The notes under the pieces: generated by a model | What the model saw: the letters and a program-made list of their open reading frames with translations, nothing else | The model's database searches: none | Told to the model about the DNA's origin: nothing | Shown here: positions 10,908 through 20,292 of the stretch, in pieces | Layout: every line of letters starts with the position of its first letter | Numbering within the stretch: position 1 is the stretch's first letter | Translations under genes and position numbers: made by a program | Assembly: GCF_020541225.1 (NCBI RefSeq) | Contig: NZ_CP045889.1 | Coordinates: forward strand, 682,001 to 746,000 | Direction: 5' to 3' | Length of the DNA stretch: 64,000 nucleotides | DNA from: Candidatus Steffania adelgidicola | GTDB taxonomy: Bacteria > Pseudomonadota > Gammaproteobacteria > Enterobacterales > Enterobacteriaceae

Positions 10908-11104
10908 TTGAACTAAACTATTTTAGTTTCCTAAAAAATCAAAGTTTTACGGTAGTGGCTCTATTTCTTTTAGGTTTTTTGAACAATCTTTATCAGCCTT
11001 GACTAGGTCAATATCAGTACACACTCAGATAGATAGTATTGTCTTAAGATATTTAAGAAATCATCAAATGATATCAGTTACATGGTGTATATATTAAATA
11101 TCAT

Positions 11105-12835
11105 CTACATTCTGTCGACCGTTTCGATACCTAATAAATTTAAACCTTGTTTCAGCGTACGCGCTGTAAGCAATGATAACTGAAGACGGCTTTGTCGTAA
11201 TGCTTTTTTTTCGGTATTCAAAATCGGACAGTTTTCGTAAAAAGCAGAAAACAACACAGCTAGATCATAAAGATAGGAACATAAGACATGCGGAGTACCG
11301 TATCGCGCGACTATAACAATAGCTTCTTCTAATTGTAGAAGCCGAACAGCTAACTTGATTTCTTGTTCCATCTCAAGATGCATATCGCCGATGAGGTGTC
11401 CTTCATCCTCACCGCTACGTTTAAATATTGAGGAAATTCGGGTATAGGCATATTGGATGTAGGGGGCAGTGTTACCTTCAAAACTCAACATATTATCCCA
11501 ATCAAAAATATAATCAGTGTTGCGATTTTTTGATAAGTCGGCATATTTTAGTGCTCCAACACCTACAACCTGCGCTAGATTTTCTAGCTCATCACTGTTC
11601 ATGGTGGGATTTTTTTTAGCAACTAAGCGGCGGGCTCGCCTCATTGCTTCATCGAGCAATGCCGTGAGCTTTACTGTATCACCCTCACGGGTTTTAAATG
11701 GCTTTCCATCTTTATCTAATATCATACCAAACATATGATGCTCAAGTTTGACAGATTCAGGTATATAGTGAATTTTTCTGACAATATTCAAGACCTGCAT
11801 TAAATGTTGATGTTGACGTGAATCGACATAGTAGATAATCCGATCAGCTTTCAGAGTCTCATAGCGGTATTTTACACAGGCGATATCGGTGGTGATATAT
11901 AGATAAGCCCCATCTTTTTTCTGGATGATAATCCCCAGGGGATCACCAGCTTTATTTTTAAATTCATCGAGAAAAATCACAATAGCTCCTTGGCTCTCGA
12001 TAGCTAGTCCTTTCGCCTTGAGATCTGCCACGATGCTAGGTAGCATTGAATTGTACAGACTTTCGCCCATCACATCTGAAAGTGTCAGTGTAACGTTAAG
12101 TCGATCATAGATTTTTTGATTGTGAACCATAGTGATATCTACTAGCTGGCGCCATATGCGTCTACAATACTCATCTCCGTTTTGCAATTGCACTACATAG
12201 TTGCGAGCGCGCTCGGCAAAAGCCGGATCCTCGTGATATTTCTGGTTAGCCAAAAGATAGAATCTTTCTAGACTAGAGAGCTGTATTTCGGATTCCTGGT
12301 GATTGTGTATTGTTTCTAAATAAGCAATTAATATGCCAAATTGTGTTCCCCAATCGCCAATGTGGTTAGCCCGAATGACGTTATGCCCTAAAAACGTCAA
12401 TATGCGTACCGAAGCGTCACCTATAATAGTAGAACGCACATGCCCGACATGCATTTCCTTGGCGACGTTTGGTGAGGAATAATCAACCACGATAGTTTGT
12501 GGCGAAGCGATAGAAACCCCCAGTCGCGGTGAGAACAAGATCTCAGTAAGGTGCTTTTCTAGCCAGCGTAGATCGAGGAAGATATTGATAAAACCTAAAC
12601 CAGCTATGTCAACTCTACGCACGATACCTTTTAAATCAACACGATCGACCACGTCTCTTGCTAGCGTGCGGGGCGGAAGATCGAGGCGCTTAGCAATTGC
12701 TATTAAACCATTGACTTGATAATCCCCGAATTGAGGTTTGACTGATTGTCTCACCTGTGCTTTACAATCAGCAGGAGTACCTAAGATTAACAGTGCATTC
12801 TGGATTTTATCTGAGAGAAGTCTTTGAATATTTAT
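11105..12835 (-). CDS. argS: Arginyl-tRNA synthetase (apparent AUA start)
   Basis: Class I synthetase charging tRNA-Arg. The catalytic motifs are MHVGHVRST (HIGH box) and [15 protein letters not shown] near the KMSKS position; the C terminus LGIETVDRM matches E. coli. The first in-frame standard start is a GTG at 12754, corresponding to V28 of the 577-residue E. coli enzyme. Upstream of it, 27 codons remain open and homologous ([13 protein letters not shown], then TPADC), and the codon aligned with Met1 is ATA at 12835-12833, preceded by AAAGG at 7 bases. From ATA the product is 576 residues. I infer initiation at AUA; a truncated GTG form lacking part of the tRNA-binding N-terminal domain is the alternative. 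Confidence 0.9.
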   Translation of the reverse strand: MNIQRLLSDKIQNALLILGTPADCKAQVRQSVKPQFGDYQVNGLIAIAKRLDLPPRTLARDVVDRVDLKGIVRRVDIAGLGFINIFLDLRWLEKHLTEILFSPRLGVSIASPQTIVVDYSSPNVAKEMHVGHVRSTIIGDASVRILTFLGHNVIRANHIGDWGTQFGILIAYLETIHNHQESEIQLSSLERFYLLANQKYHEDPAFAERARNYVVQLQNGDEYCRRIWRQLVDITMVHNQKIYDRLNVTLTLSDVMGESLYNSMLPSIVADLKAKGLAIESQGAIVIFLDEFKNKAGDPLGIIIQKKDGAYLYITTDIACVKYRYETLKADRIIYYVDSRQHQHLMQVLNIVRKIHYIPESVKLEHHMFGMILDKDGKPFKTREGDTVKLTALLDEAMRRARRLVAKKNPTMNSDELENLAQVVGVGALKYADLSKNRNTDYIFDWDNMLSFEGNTAPYIQYAYTRISSIFKRSGEDEGHLIGDMHLEMEQEIKLAVRLLQLEEAIVIVARYGTPHVLCSYLYDLAVLFSAFYENCPILNTEKKALRQSRLQLSLLTARTLKQGLNLLGIETVDRM

Positions 12836-13404
12836 AGGAATACCTTTATCACATGGATGGAAAGTAAAGAAAAATCTCTACACTGCTTATCGATTGAACT
12901 ATTCCGTTTAAATTTGTTAACCGCGATGCTCAGCCAGAAAAATAAAGTATCTTTATATCATAACTCGCTATCAGGATCAGTAGAGTGACTGACAGAGTGT
13001 AACAGTTAACAGAAGAAAAGTGCAGATAATGCCTATAGTAAATAGAAAATGGATATAGAGAGATTATAACAGTTTCCACTACTCCATTTCGATGATTAAA
13101 TTCATCTTAGAGATTCGAATGATTTTTAAGAAAAAGTAGATGGATATGCAAACAGACAGGGTTGAGTTTTAAAATATATAGATTTTAGTATGGATTCTGT
13201 TCTTCTGTTAAAACAAATATCCATAATATCATCTAGCAAAGTTGAGTCCCGATGCTCAATATGGCAATATCCTGGAACTCGAAAGAATCTTCTGCAACAG
13301 CTTATTTGCATTATGATGATTTTTTTATACAAGTCGCTCAATTTTCCGTCATAACAGAATGAGAGCATATAAACTTCTTCAAATTACATACAAACTTGTT
13401 AATT
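12836..13404. other. argS-endA divergent intergenic region
   Basis: About 570 bases with the two divergent promoters. No recognisable gene remnant; the 80-codon open frame at 13126-13368 on the minus strand resembles nothing I know and is low in coding character. Confidence 0.4.
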
Positions 13405-14109
13405 ATGTTGAACAAAACTTTTACTCTCCTCACTACTGGTATTTTCTGCTTTCCCTTGTTTAGCGAGGCTAAATTACATGCGATTGCTGATTTCAATCAG
13501 GCAAAAAAGGAGGCGATAAAAATTAATCGCGATGCGCCTGGCACTTTTTATTATGGTTGCACTATTCGGTGGGAGGGTCGGAAAGGCATTCCTAATCTCG
13601 ATTCTTGTGGTTATCAGGTTAGAAAAAATGCAGTGCGAGCTAATCGTATCGAATGGGAACACGTTATGCCGGCATGGGAATTTGGTCACCAGCGACAATG
13701 CTGGAAAAATAAAGGACGAAAAAACTGCGCTAAAGATTCAATGTATCGGAAAATTGAAATGGATCTCCATAATCTTCAGCCTGTAATTGGAGAAGTAAAC
13801 GGCGATCGTGGTAATTATCAGTATAATCAGTGGCAGGATAAGGAAGGCCAATACAGCCGAGCTGAAATGAAAGTAGATTTTAAAAACAAGCAGGTGGAGC
13901 CACCGGTCCGGGCGCGCGGCGCTATTGCCCGGACTTACTTTTACATGAGAGACCGTTATCATTTGCGTCTTTCTCAAGCGCAAACACAATTATTTGAAAA
14001 ATGGGATCGTACTTATCCAGTTAGCGAATGGGAATGCAAGCGCAACCGGCGCATTGCTAAGATACAGGGAAACTATAATCCTTATGTTCAGAAATCTTGC
14101 AACTTGTAA
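13405..14109 (+). CDS. endA: Endonuclease I, periplasmic DNase
   Basis: Secreted beta-beta-alpha-metal nuclease. The 234 residues are close to the 235 of E. coli EndA. The N-terminal stretch [20 protein letters not shown] followed by EA looks like a cleavable signal peptide. The catalytic region [17 protein letters not shown], then DLHNLQP and [15 protein letters not shown], is intact. I start at the ATG; a TTG three codons earlier is possible, and no strong ribosome site is visible. Two of the eight cysteines of the E. coli protein are replaced (FYCGC to FYYGC; GQCAM to RAEM in the same place), leaving six. Retention of a periplasmic nuclease in such a reduced genome is slightly surprising. 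Confidence 0.93.
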   Translation: MLNKTFTLLTTGIFCFPLFSEAKLHAIADFNQAKKEAIKINRDAPGTFYYGCTIRWEGRKGIPNLDSCGYQVRKNAVRANRIEWEHVMPAWEFGHQRQCWKNKGRKNCAKDSMYRKIEMDLHNLQPVIGEVNGDRGNYQYNQWQDKEGQYSRAEMKVDFKNKQVEPPVRARGAIARTYFYMRDRYHLRLSQAQTQLFEKWDRTYPVSEWECKRNRRIAKIQGNYNPYVQKSCNL

Positions 14110-14380
14110 AGATGTTTGTGTTTTTATGATTTTACTTCCTCCGCCTATATTATTTTCAATATAAGTAGACGACTAGGTTTTAGCTAGTCATTAGTTATGA
14201 GTATATTGCTTCTTATCTGTTAGTATGTTTTATGGCAAAAAAGTTATTTACGGATACTAGTTAAGAGTAAACCAGTATAATATTATTTCATGTATACTTC
14301 ATCAACGATAATACTTTACAATAAAATTGTACCTTCTGATATATTTTTATATGCTGCACGAATGGTATTCCGTCAGTGTT
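14110..14380. other. endA-proS convergent intergenic region
   Basis: No gene. GACTAG-GTTTTAG-CTAGTC near 14170-14190 is a weak hairpin that might end endA or proS transcripts. Confidence 0.3.
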
Positions 14381-16099
14381 TTATATCGCCTTGTTAATTT
14401 CACCTATTACAAAATTAACGATTGTATTAAGTTTTATTATTCTTTTTTTAGTGCATCGGCGATTTTTATACTCGATTTCCTCCGAATCTAGATTACGAGA
14501 ACCTATGATCAACTGGTGAGGTACACCAAGAAGATCCATATCGGAAAACATAACACCGAGTCTCTCTTGACGGTCATCAAGTAGAACTTCAATACCATGC
14601 GTCTTTAGCTGTTGATATATGTTTTCTGCTACAGCTTTAACCCGACAAGATTTATGCATATTGATCGGTAAAATTCCGACATTGAATGGCGCTAAAATCT
14701 CCGGCCACAAAATACCTTGTTCGTCGTGGTTTTGCTCAATAACAGCTGCCACTACGCGGGTGAGTCCGATACCGTAGCAACCCATACTCAGTCTTTGATT
14801 TTTTCCGTCTTTACCTTGTACGCTAGCTTTCATTAACTCTGAGTATTTCATGCCCAACTGAAAAATATGTCCCACTTCAATCCCGCGTTTGATGTAAAGT
14901 CTACCTTTTCCATCCGGACTACTATCGCCGCTGACGACTTTACGCAGGTCAGCCACTTCAGGTAGTGGAAAATCTCGCTCCCAGTTTATGCCGAAGAAAT
15001 ATTTACCATCAGCATTATCACTAGCAACGAAGTCGCTCATTACTGCCACACTACGATCAATAACCATCGGTAGGTTCATCAATTCAAGGAATCCACTCCT
15101 GGCGCTGACTACCAGACGCTTTTCCTCTTCGCTTGCCAAAGTTAGCGGGGCTGCGACTTGCGGTAATTTTTCGGCCTTAATATCACTAAGCTGATGATCC
15201 CCTTTCACCATCAGTGCTACGAACGGATAACCAGTATCGGCGCAAGCTCGAACCAATACTATCTTGACGGTTTTTTCCAGCGAAACTTCGGATTTCGCTA
15301 ACAGTTCAGAGATAGGGCTATCTTCAAGAGTATCAACCAACCGCATTTCTTCGCAGGGCGCAGCGCGTTTAATCTTCGGAGAGAGTGCTTCTGCTAGTGC
15401 AATGTTAGCGGCGTAATTTGATCCGTTTGAAAATACAATATCATCTTCACCAGTATCGGCTATAGCTTGAAACTCATGGGATATCTTTCCGCCAATAGTG
15501 CCAGTATCTGCCTGCACGATGCAGAATTCCAATCCAAGTCGAGTAAAAATGTTTCCATATGCCTGATACATGGCGCTATAGGTAGTTTCTAGCGATTGCT
15601 CGCTGGTGTGAAAAGAATAGGCGTCTTTCATCAAAAATTCTCGTGAACGCATAACACCAAAACGAGGTCGTACTTCATCACGGAATTTAGCTTGGATCTG
15701 ATAAAAAATCAGTGGCAGTTGCTTGTATGAACTAACCTCATTCCTAACAAGATCGGTGATGATTTCTTCATGTGTCGGACCGAGTACAAATGACCGAGCA
15801 TGACGGTCAGTAAATCGCAATAGCTCCTGACCGTACTGAGTCCATCGTCCGCTTTCCTGCCATAGGTTAGCTGGTTGCACAATAGGCATTGTAATTTCAA
15901 TTGCACCTGTATTATTCATTTCTTCACGAATTATTTTTTCTACTTTATGAAGAACACGAAAACCACTAGGTAGCCAGGTATAAATGCCAGATGCCTGTTT
16001 ACGAATCATCCCAGCTCTTAGCATGAGATGATGACTGACCATTTCCGCATCAGCAGGGGTTTCTTTAAGGGTGGAAAGTAGATATTGGCTAGTACGCAT
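14381..16099 (-). CDS. proS: Prolyl-tRNA synthetase
   Basis: Class II synthetase charging tRNA-Pro. Starting at [19 protein letters not shown] gives 572 residues, exactly the E. coli length; ten further codons upstream lack homology. Class II motifs are visible: [20 protein letters not shown] (motif 2), GPTHEE, and the C-terminal motif 3 segment [15 protein letters not shown]. The bacterial insertion (editing) domain lies between them, including [11 protein letters not shown]-terminal anticodon-binding domain begins at [12 protein letters not shown]. It stands alone, with noncoding DNA on both sides. Confidence 0.97.
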   Translation of the reverse strand: MRTSQYLLSTLKETPADAEMVSHHLMLRAGMIRKQASGIYTWLPSGFRVLHKVEKIIREEMNNTGAIEITMPIVQPANLWQESGRWTQYGQELLRFTDRHARSFVLGPTHEEIITDLVRNEVSSYKQLPLIFYQIQAKFRDEVRPRFGVMRSREFLMKDAYSFHTSEQSLETTYSAMYQAYGNIFTRLGLEFCIVQADTGTIGGKISHEFQAIADTGEDDIVFSNGSNYAANIALAEALSPKIKRAAPCEEMRLVDTLEDSPISELLAKSEVSLEKTVKIVLVRACADTGYPFVALMVKGDHQLSDIKAEKLPQVAAPLTLASEEEKRLVVSARSGFLELMNLPMVIDRSVAVMSDFVASDNADGKYFFGINWERDFPLPEVADLRKVVSGDSSPDGKGRLYIKRGIEVGHIFQLGMKYSELMKASVQGKDGKNQRLSMGCYGIGLTRVVAAVIEQNHDEQGILWPEILAPFNVGILPINMHKSCRVKAVAENIYQQLKTHGIEVLLDDRQERLGVMFSDMDLLGVPHQLIIGSRNLDSEEIEYKNRRCTKKRIIKLNTIVNFVIGEINKAI

Positions 16100-16722
16100 A
16101 TTAGTTGGATTCCAGAAAATCATCTGCATGAAATTAGGCTAGTAATGCACTAAAAATAATAAGATTAATATATATCATTTTGTAAGGTGATATAAGTCTC
16201 ATTTTTTTGGAAAATCGGGTTGTAATTCCATTAATTACAATTATCATGTAGAATCACTATTCTTGTTTAAAAGAATATTTTCAATATTACATTGCATACT
16301 ATTCTTCAAAATCTTCGAGCTTTCTCTTTATTTCTGAGAAAGCATACGTGTAAGATGTTTATTTCCAGTAATAGGGTGATTCTAGACATCAGAGTAACAT
16401 ATAAATAAGGCATGCAGTTGTGTTCCTAGTGAAAAGTCAGGAACACATATATTTTATTTGCACGATTTAAAACCAAGCAATATATAGAACATGTTTTTTA
16501 TAAAAAATCTACTGCCTTATACATGAAATAAGGAAAATACTGTGAGTGCATAATATATTGTTCCTGCTCCCCCACAGGAGCAAGGGGCGAAGATTACATA
16601 CTCCAATCACTACTCATCTCAGAACGACGTAGCTACGGATAAAAAAGATAGAGAAATCAAATTATTTTACTACGTTTTCTATTCATACCAACAATGTTTT
16701 ATATGTGTTATTATAAAAATAA
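16100..16722. other. Noncoding between pqiC and proS; hairpins
   Basis: No gene recognised. Contains GCTTTCTC/GAGAAAGC with a 9-base loop at 16319-16343, TGTGTTCCT/AGGAACACA with an 11-base loop at 16419-16447 followed on the plus strand by TATATTTTATTT, and TTGCTCC/GGAGCAG near 16563-16585. The second looks like a plus-strand terminator without a gene before it; the third could end the pqi transcript. Confidence 0.4.
16419..16459 (+). terminator. Orphan terminator-like hairpin
   Basis: Perfect 9-bp stem with 11-base loop followed by TATATTTTATTT. It points along the plus strand, where no intact gene precedes it between endA and here; it may be left from a lost gene. Confidence 0.35.
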
Positions 16723-17361
16723 TTAGTGAATGGTAGCTACGAAATCTTTTGCCATCTGCTGTCCGACTTTATTCCAAGCTAATGCCAACGTCCGAGTCAA
16801 GGCGTCATAGCCATCCTTTTCCTGCATGAGTGCTAGATTAAATGATTTTTGAATAACGCATCCGTCATGTGTTAACAGCCAGTCTCCCTGAACAACTGCA
16901 CGGCCATCATGCCGACCATGAAAACCAGTAATTGTTACTGATAACCGATCAGTATCGTTACCGGTTTGCTGCGTAGAAAAAAATATATTCGGCATCTCGG
17001 TGCTTAAATTCGCAACTAGTGTTCGCTGCAGTTGCTGCTCAAGTGGGCTTGCCCATAAATTGCTTCTGGCTGTAGCATACTGAACGTCACTGGTCTGATA
17101 AACCAGTCCATTACCAGCTAGAAAATCCGCCACTGACACACGCACTATCCAATGTTTCTTGCTATGGACAGTAGAACTGCTTCCATTTTCGTCCATTACC
17201 CCACCAAAATTGCAGGTGTTTACTTCTCTACTATCGCAGTATACCGTAGCCACAGTATTAACTGCCTTAAACGGCAATTCATAGTAAGTATTGTTGTCAC
17301 CAGTAGTACAGGCGCTAAGAAATAGTGCCGTGGTTAATGCCATTCTATTCCATTGTTGCAT
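16723..17361 (-). CDS. pqiC: PqiC (YmbA), outer-membrane lipoprotein of the Pqi transport system
   Basis: Partner of PqiA and PqiB in lipid traffic between inner and outer membrane. Starts at MQQWNRMALTTALFLSAC, a lipoprotein signal with lipobox LSAC; Thr after the cysteine fits outer-membrane sorting. The ATG comes one base after the pqiB stop, indicating translational coupling. Homology is clear from VSVADFLAGNGLVYQTSDV and NLWASPLEQQLQRTLVANLSTEMP. At 212 residues it is about 25 longer than E. coli PqiC; the excess lies between the signal and the DFLAGNG motif and contains two extra cysteines (VYCDSREVNTCNF). Confidence 0.92.
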   Translation of the reverse strand: MQQWNRMALTTALFLSACTTGDNNTYYELPFKAVNTVATVYCDSREVNTCNFGGVMDENGSSSTVHSKKHWIVRVSVADFLAGNGLVYQTSDVQYATARSNLWASPLEQQLQRTLVANLSTEMPNIFFSTQQTGNDTDRLSVTITGFHGRHDGRAVVQGDWLLTHDGCVIQKSFNLALMQEKDGYDALTRTLALAWNKVGQQMAKDFVATIH

Positions 17362-17362
17362 T

Positions 17363-18964
17363 TTATTTTGCTCGCTTCGGCTGTAGATCATGGCCGTTAT
17401 TTACTTCAAAAACTAGCGCGTTGCTCTTGGCATTGAGTGTCCGTAACACCTGATCAAGATGCTGCATATCCGTTACCATTTTATTGTAGGCGGGTTCACC
17501 AGGCTGAAATCCTGTTATAGTACGATTTAACTCTTTGAGGCTCTGTTGCAGAGCCTGGGGAAGTGTCTGCATTGATGAGCTTTCGATGATTTCATTGACA
17601 GCCTTTAACGTACTCTGTAGTTCGTGTAGTGTGATACTGATCTGATTAAGCATCGGGTCCAAGGGCAAATCATTAATTTTATCTAGTGCCTCGATGAACT
17701 TTTTTTCTATCTGAGCTAGACCAGCATTATTAGTCGTTGGAATTATCGGATAACCTTGAATGGTCGATGGGCGCGACCAGATTTTATCCTGTGACTGGAA
17801 ATCCAGATCGATATATAGTAACCCTGTCAGTAGATTGCTACTCTTCAGTGAAGCTTGAAAAGCTTGTCTGTCGCTTCCTGACAGGTGCTTCTGAAGATCA
17901 AATTTTTTAGCAATTTTCTTAATAAAACGATCTGGCTCAATACGTATTAGGATGGGGATACGATAATCGCTGTTTATTTCCTGGTTTGTACTGAGCATCG
18001 TAAATGGCACTTCCACGACAGTTCCGAGTCGAATACCTCGAAATTCTACTGGCGCACCGGGCTGAAGACCTCGAATCGAACTTTCAAAAAACAGTACATA
18101 ATCCTGATGTTGAGTATATAGAGAATCAGGAATATTGTTTTTATTATCAAATAACTGGTAATGCTGTTGTTCTTTAGCTAATGCTCCTTGTTCCCAACCA
18201 CTCGGTACATCAAAGCTAACGCCACCAGAAAATAGGGTGGTCAGCGCCCCCATTTCTAAACGCATGCCTGTAGTTGAAAGATTAAGCGCGATACCGCTAT
18301 TCTTCCAGAATCTTACGTTTTTTGTTATTAGACTATCGTACGGTGCGTTGATAAAAAGCTGGTAATTCATCATCCGATTTAGGGGATCGAAGTGGCTAGT
18401 TTCCACCGTACCTACTTGAAATCCGCGGAATAATACCGGGTCACCGCTGGTTAATTGCCCGGATTGATTGCTATCTAGCTGGATTCGGATACCATGTGTA
18501 TCAGAAAAGGCTAGTGGAACCGTATCTAAGAGTTTAAATTTAGATGATGTCTTCATGCTTGAACCAGGTTTCAATTGAATGTAAACGCCCGATAATAATG
18601 TGCCTAGCCCAGAGATTCCTTGCTTACCAATCTGTGGTTTCACAATCCAAAACATCGAATCCTTGTGGAGTATTTTTTCCATGCCATGATGGATGCGTGC
18701 TTGAATTTCTACATGATTAAGATCCTCACTTAGTTTGATACTCTCGACGATGCCGATATCCACACTACGGCTTTTGATGGCAGTTTTACCAGCCTCAAGA
18801 CCTTCGGCACTCGTCGTTGTCAAAATGATTACTTTTCCCTGATGGCTAAAGTGGTAAAATAAAATCCAAGCACCAATAAGTGCGGTAATGATCGGCATGA
18901 TCCAGACTGGAGACCACTGCTTGATCTTCTCTACCCGTGCTTCTTGATAAGTATTTTCTGTCAA
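17363..18964 (-). CDS. pqiB: PqiB, MCE-domain protein of envelope lipid transport
   Basis: Membrane-anchored periplasmic protein forming a tube of stacked MCE hexamers between the inner and outer membranes. 533 residues against 546 in E. coli. One transmembrane segment near the N terminus (WIMPIITALIGAWILFYHF), then three MCE domains whose starts can be seen around residues 45, 160 and 290 (for example GLEAGKTAIKSRSVDIGIV, LTSGDPVLFRGFQVGTV, LQPGAPVEFRGIRLGTV), and a C-terminal helical region with heptad-like repeats (LNQISITLHELQSTLKAVNE). It lies between pqiA and pqiC with tight spacing, so the three are one transcript. Confidence 0.95.
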   Translation of the reverse strand: MTENTYQEARVEKIKQWSPVWIMPIITALIGAWILFYHFSHQGKVIILTTTSAEGLEAGKTAIKSRSVDIGIVESIKLSEDLNHVEIQARIHHGMEKILHKDSMFWIVKPQIGKQGISGLGTLLSGVYIQLKPGSSMKTSSKFKLLDTVPLAFSDTHGIRIQLDSNQSGQLTSGDPVLFRGFQVGTVETSHFDPLNRMMNYQLFINAPYDSLITKNVRFWKNSGIALNLSTTGMRLEMGALTTLFSGGVSFDVPSGWEQGALAKEQQHYQLFDNKNNIPDSLYTQHQDYVLFFESSIRGLQPGAPVEFRGIRLGTVVEVPFTMLSTNQEINSDYRIPILIRIEPDRFIKKIAKKFDLQKHLSGSDRQAFQASLKSSNLLTGLLYIDLDFQSQDKIWSRPSTIQGYPIIPTTNNAGLAQIEKKFIEALDKINDLPLDPMLNQISITLHELQSTLKAVNEIIESSSMQTLPQALQQSLKELNRTITGFQPGEPAYNKMVTDMQHLDQVLRTLNAKSNALVFEVNNGHDLQPKRAK

Positions 18965-18987
18965 TAGTCAACTCCTGTGTATTTTTA

Positions 18988-20226
18988 TCAAATCTTATCC
19001 CACAATAGACGTGGATCAAATGTTTTAGCAGCCATCATTGTAAGAATCACTACCAGGGAAAATAGTACCACACCTATACCGGGGATAATTCTCATCAGGC
19101 TTCCCATCCGTACCAGTGTAGACAAGGCAGAAATAACAAATACATCGATCATCGACCAGCGACCGATGAATCCCACCACCTCATACAACCGATGCATCCG
19201 TTCACTATCACTCGCCTTTCGTTCTTTTCGGGTAGTAGCTTTCCAGCATAGCCATGCTAACGCAATCATTTTTACAATAGGAATTATAATGCTAGCGATA
19301 AAAATCATTATTGCGATTGGAATCGAGCCATCTGCCCATAAAAGCATAATGCCGGTTATAATCGTGGAGTTGAGGATGTTGCTAAAACCATCGGTAATCA
19401 TGATCGGTAGTAGATTAGCCGGAATATAGAGTATGAATGAAGTTAGTACGAGCGCCAAGGTCCACTGCAGGCTATGCATACGGCGCACACCTTCGTGCGT
19501 GCGACAGCGTGGACATCTATTCATATCCGCTGGCAGAAGTAGCGTACAACAGCTACAAGCGCGTATACCCTGTCCTAAACCACTCTCACCGGGATGAAAT
19601 TGGTTAACCTGCACTGTGCATGGCATGATGATATCCCATAACCCACGCGGATCAATATACTGTAGCGCTCTCAGCTGCAACAAACAAAAACAACAGAAAG
19701 GAATAAAACTGTTACCGATCCTGATCTGAGCGTAAGCCATCAATTTAATAAAGCTGACTAGCATCCCGCCAAGGAAAATTTCTGCCATACCCCAGCCACG
19801 AAGAGAAAATAATAACTTTGCCAAGAAAGTTTTTAGTCGAAACGGAAATGGTATGTTTAGGTACAATAAAATAATTATTATCATGCAAAGAGCTGGAATA
19901 GCCTGCACACATAGAAGAAACATAGTGGCTAGGCTAGAGAAATGATTACTAATCATTAACATTGGAATTTGTAGTAGTGTTATCTGGCGCTTTAAGTTAG
20001 AAACCTCTATATTGACGAATGGAAATAGATTTGCTAGCCCCTGCATCACTAGGGCGCTGAGAGCAAAACCTACTGAAGAGCGCTTCGGATCGTGCCAATA
20101 GTTTAGCAAAGTGTGACGGCATCGCGGACACATTGCCTTTTGACCACGTATTAGAGGTGGGAGTCCTACCAACAGATCACAGTCAGGACAAAGTAGATGA
20201 TGCTGATATTGAGGATTGTCACACAC
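18988..20226 (-). CDS. pqiA: PqiA, inner-membrane protein of the Pqi system
   Basis: Polytopic inner-membrane partner of PqiB. Two zinc-ribbon-like cysteine clusters are visible, CPDC with CPRC near the N terminus and CSCC with CPRC in the middle, each followed by several membrane segments. Pro- and Gly-rich conserved segments NLFPFVNIEV and YIPANLLPIM are present. I choose the GTG at 20226: it gives MCDNPQYQHHLLCPDC, which aligns with the E. coli start MCEHHHAAKHILC, and AAAGGAG lies 6 bases upstream, whereas the ATG two codons earlier would abut that site. Length 412 against 417 residues. Follows uup as in E. coli. Confidence 0.93.
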   Translation of the reverse strand: MCDNPQYQHHLLCPDCDLLVGLPPLIRGQKAMCPRCRHTLLNYWHDPKRSSVGFALSALVMQGLANLFPFVNIEVSNLKRQITLLQIPMLMISNHFSSLATMFLLCVQAIPALCMIIIILLYLNIPFPFRLKTFLAKLLFSLRGWGMAEIFLGGMLVSFIKLMAYAQIRIGNSFIPFCCFCLLQLRALQYIDPRGLWDIIMPCTVQVNQFHPGESGLGQGIRACSCCTLLLPADMNRCPRCRTHEGVRRMHSLQWTLALVLTSFILYIPANLLPIMITDGFSNILNSTIITGIMLLWADGSIPIAIMIFIASIIIPIVKMIALAWLCWKATTRKERKASDSERMHRLYEVVGFIGRWSMIDVFVISALSTLVRMGSLMRIIPGIGVVLFSLVVILTMMAAKTFDPRLLWDKI

Positions 20227-20292
20227 AATCATCTCCTTTTGTGCTCTCTGCTCTCTCGAGCAACTGGGGGTGATGAGGTTGTTTACCATGAT

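Larger units (their letters stand above)
7737..11104. other. 3.4 kb gene desert (possible ppsR-ppsA graveyard)
   Basis: No intact gene on either strand. In E. coli, ppsR lies upstream of aroH, followed by ppsA in the opposite orientation; together they would nearly fill this length. Weak support: near 10400-10450 on the plus strand the DNA resembles the ppsA region for ENGLKIIMMC (a frame here reads EN-AMGMEFLMC), and SLSALTRSI near 10990 can be set against SLSLNPDTV at the PpsA C terminus. Other contents are several perfect hairpins (8400-8425, 8545-8570, 8608-8632, 9006-9030, 10887-10907) and a GC-rich patch at 10687-10760. Confidence 0.35.
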
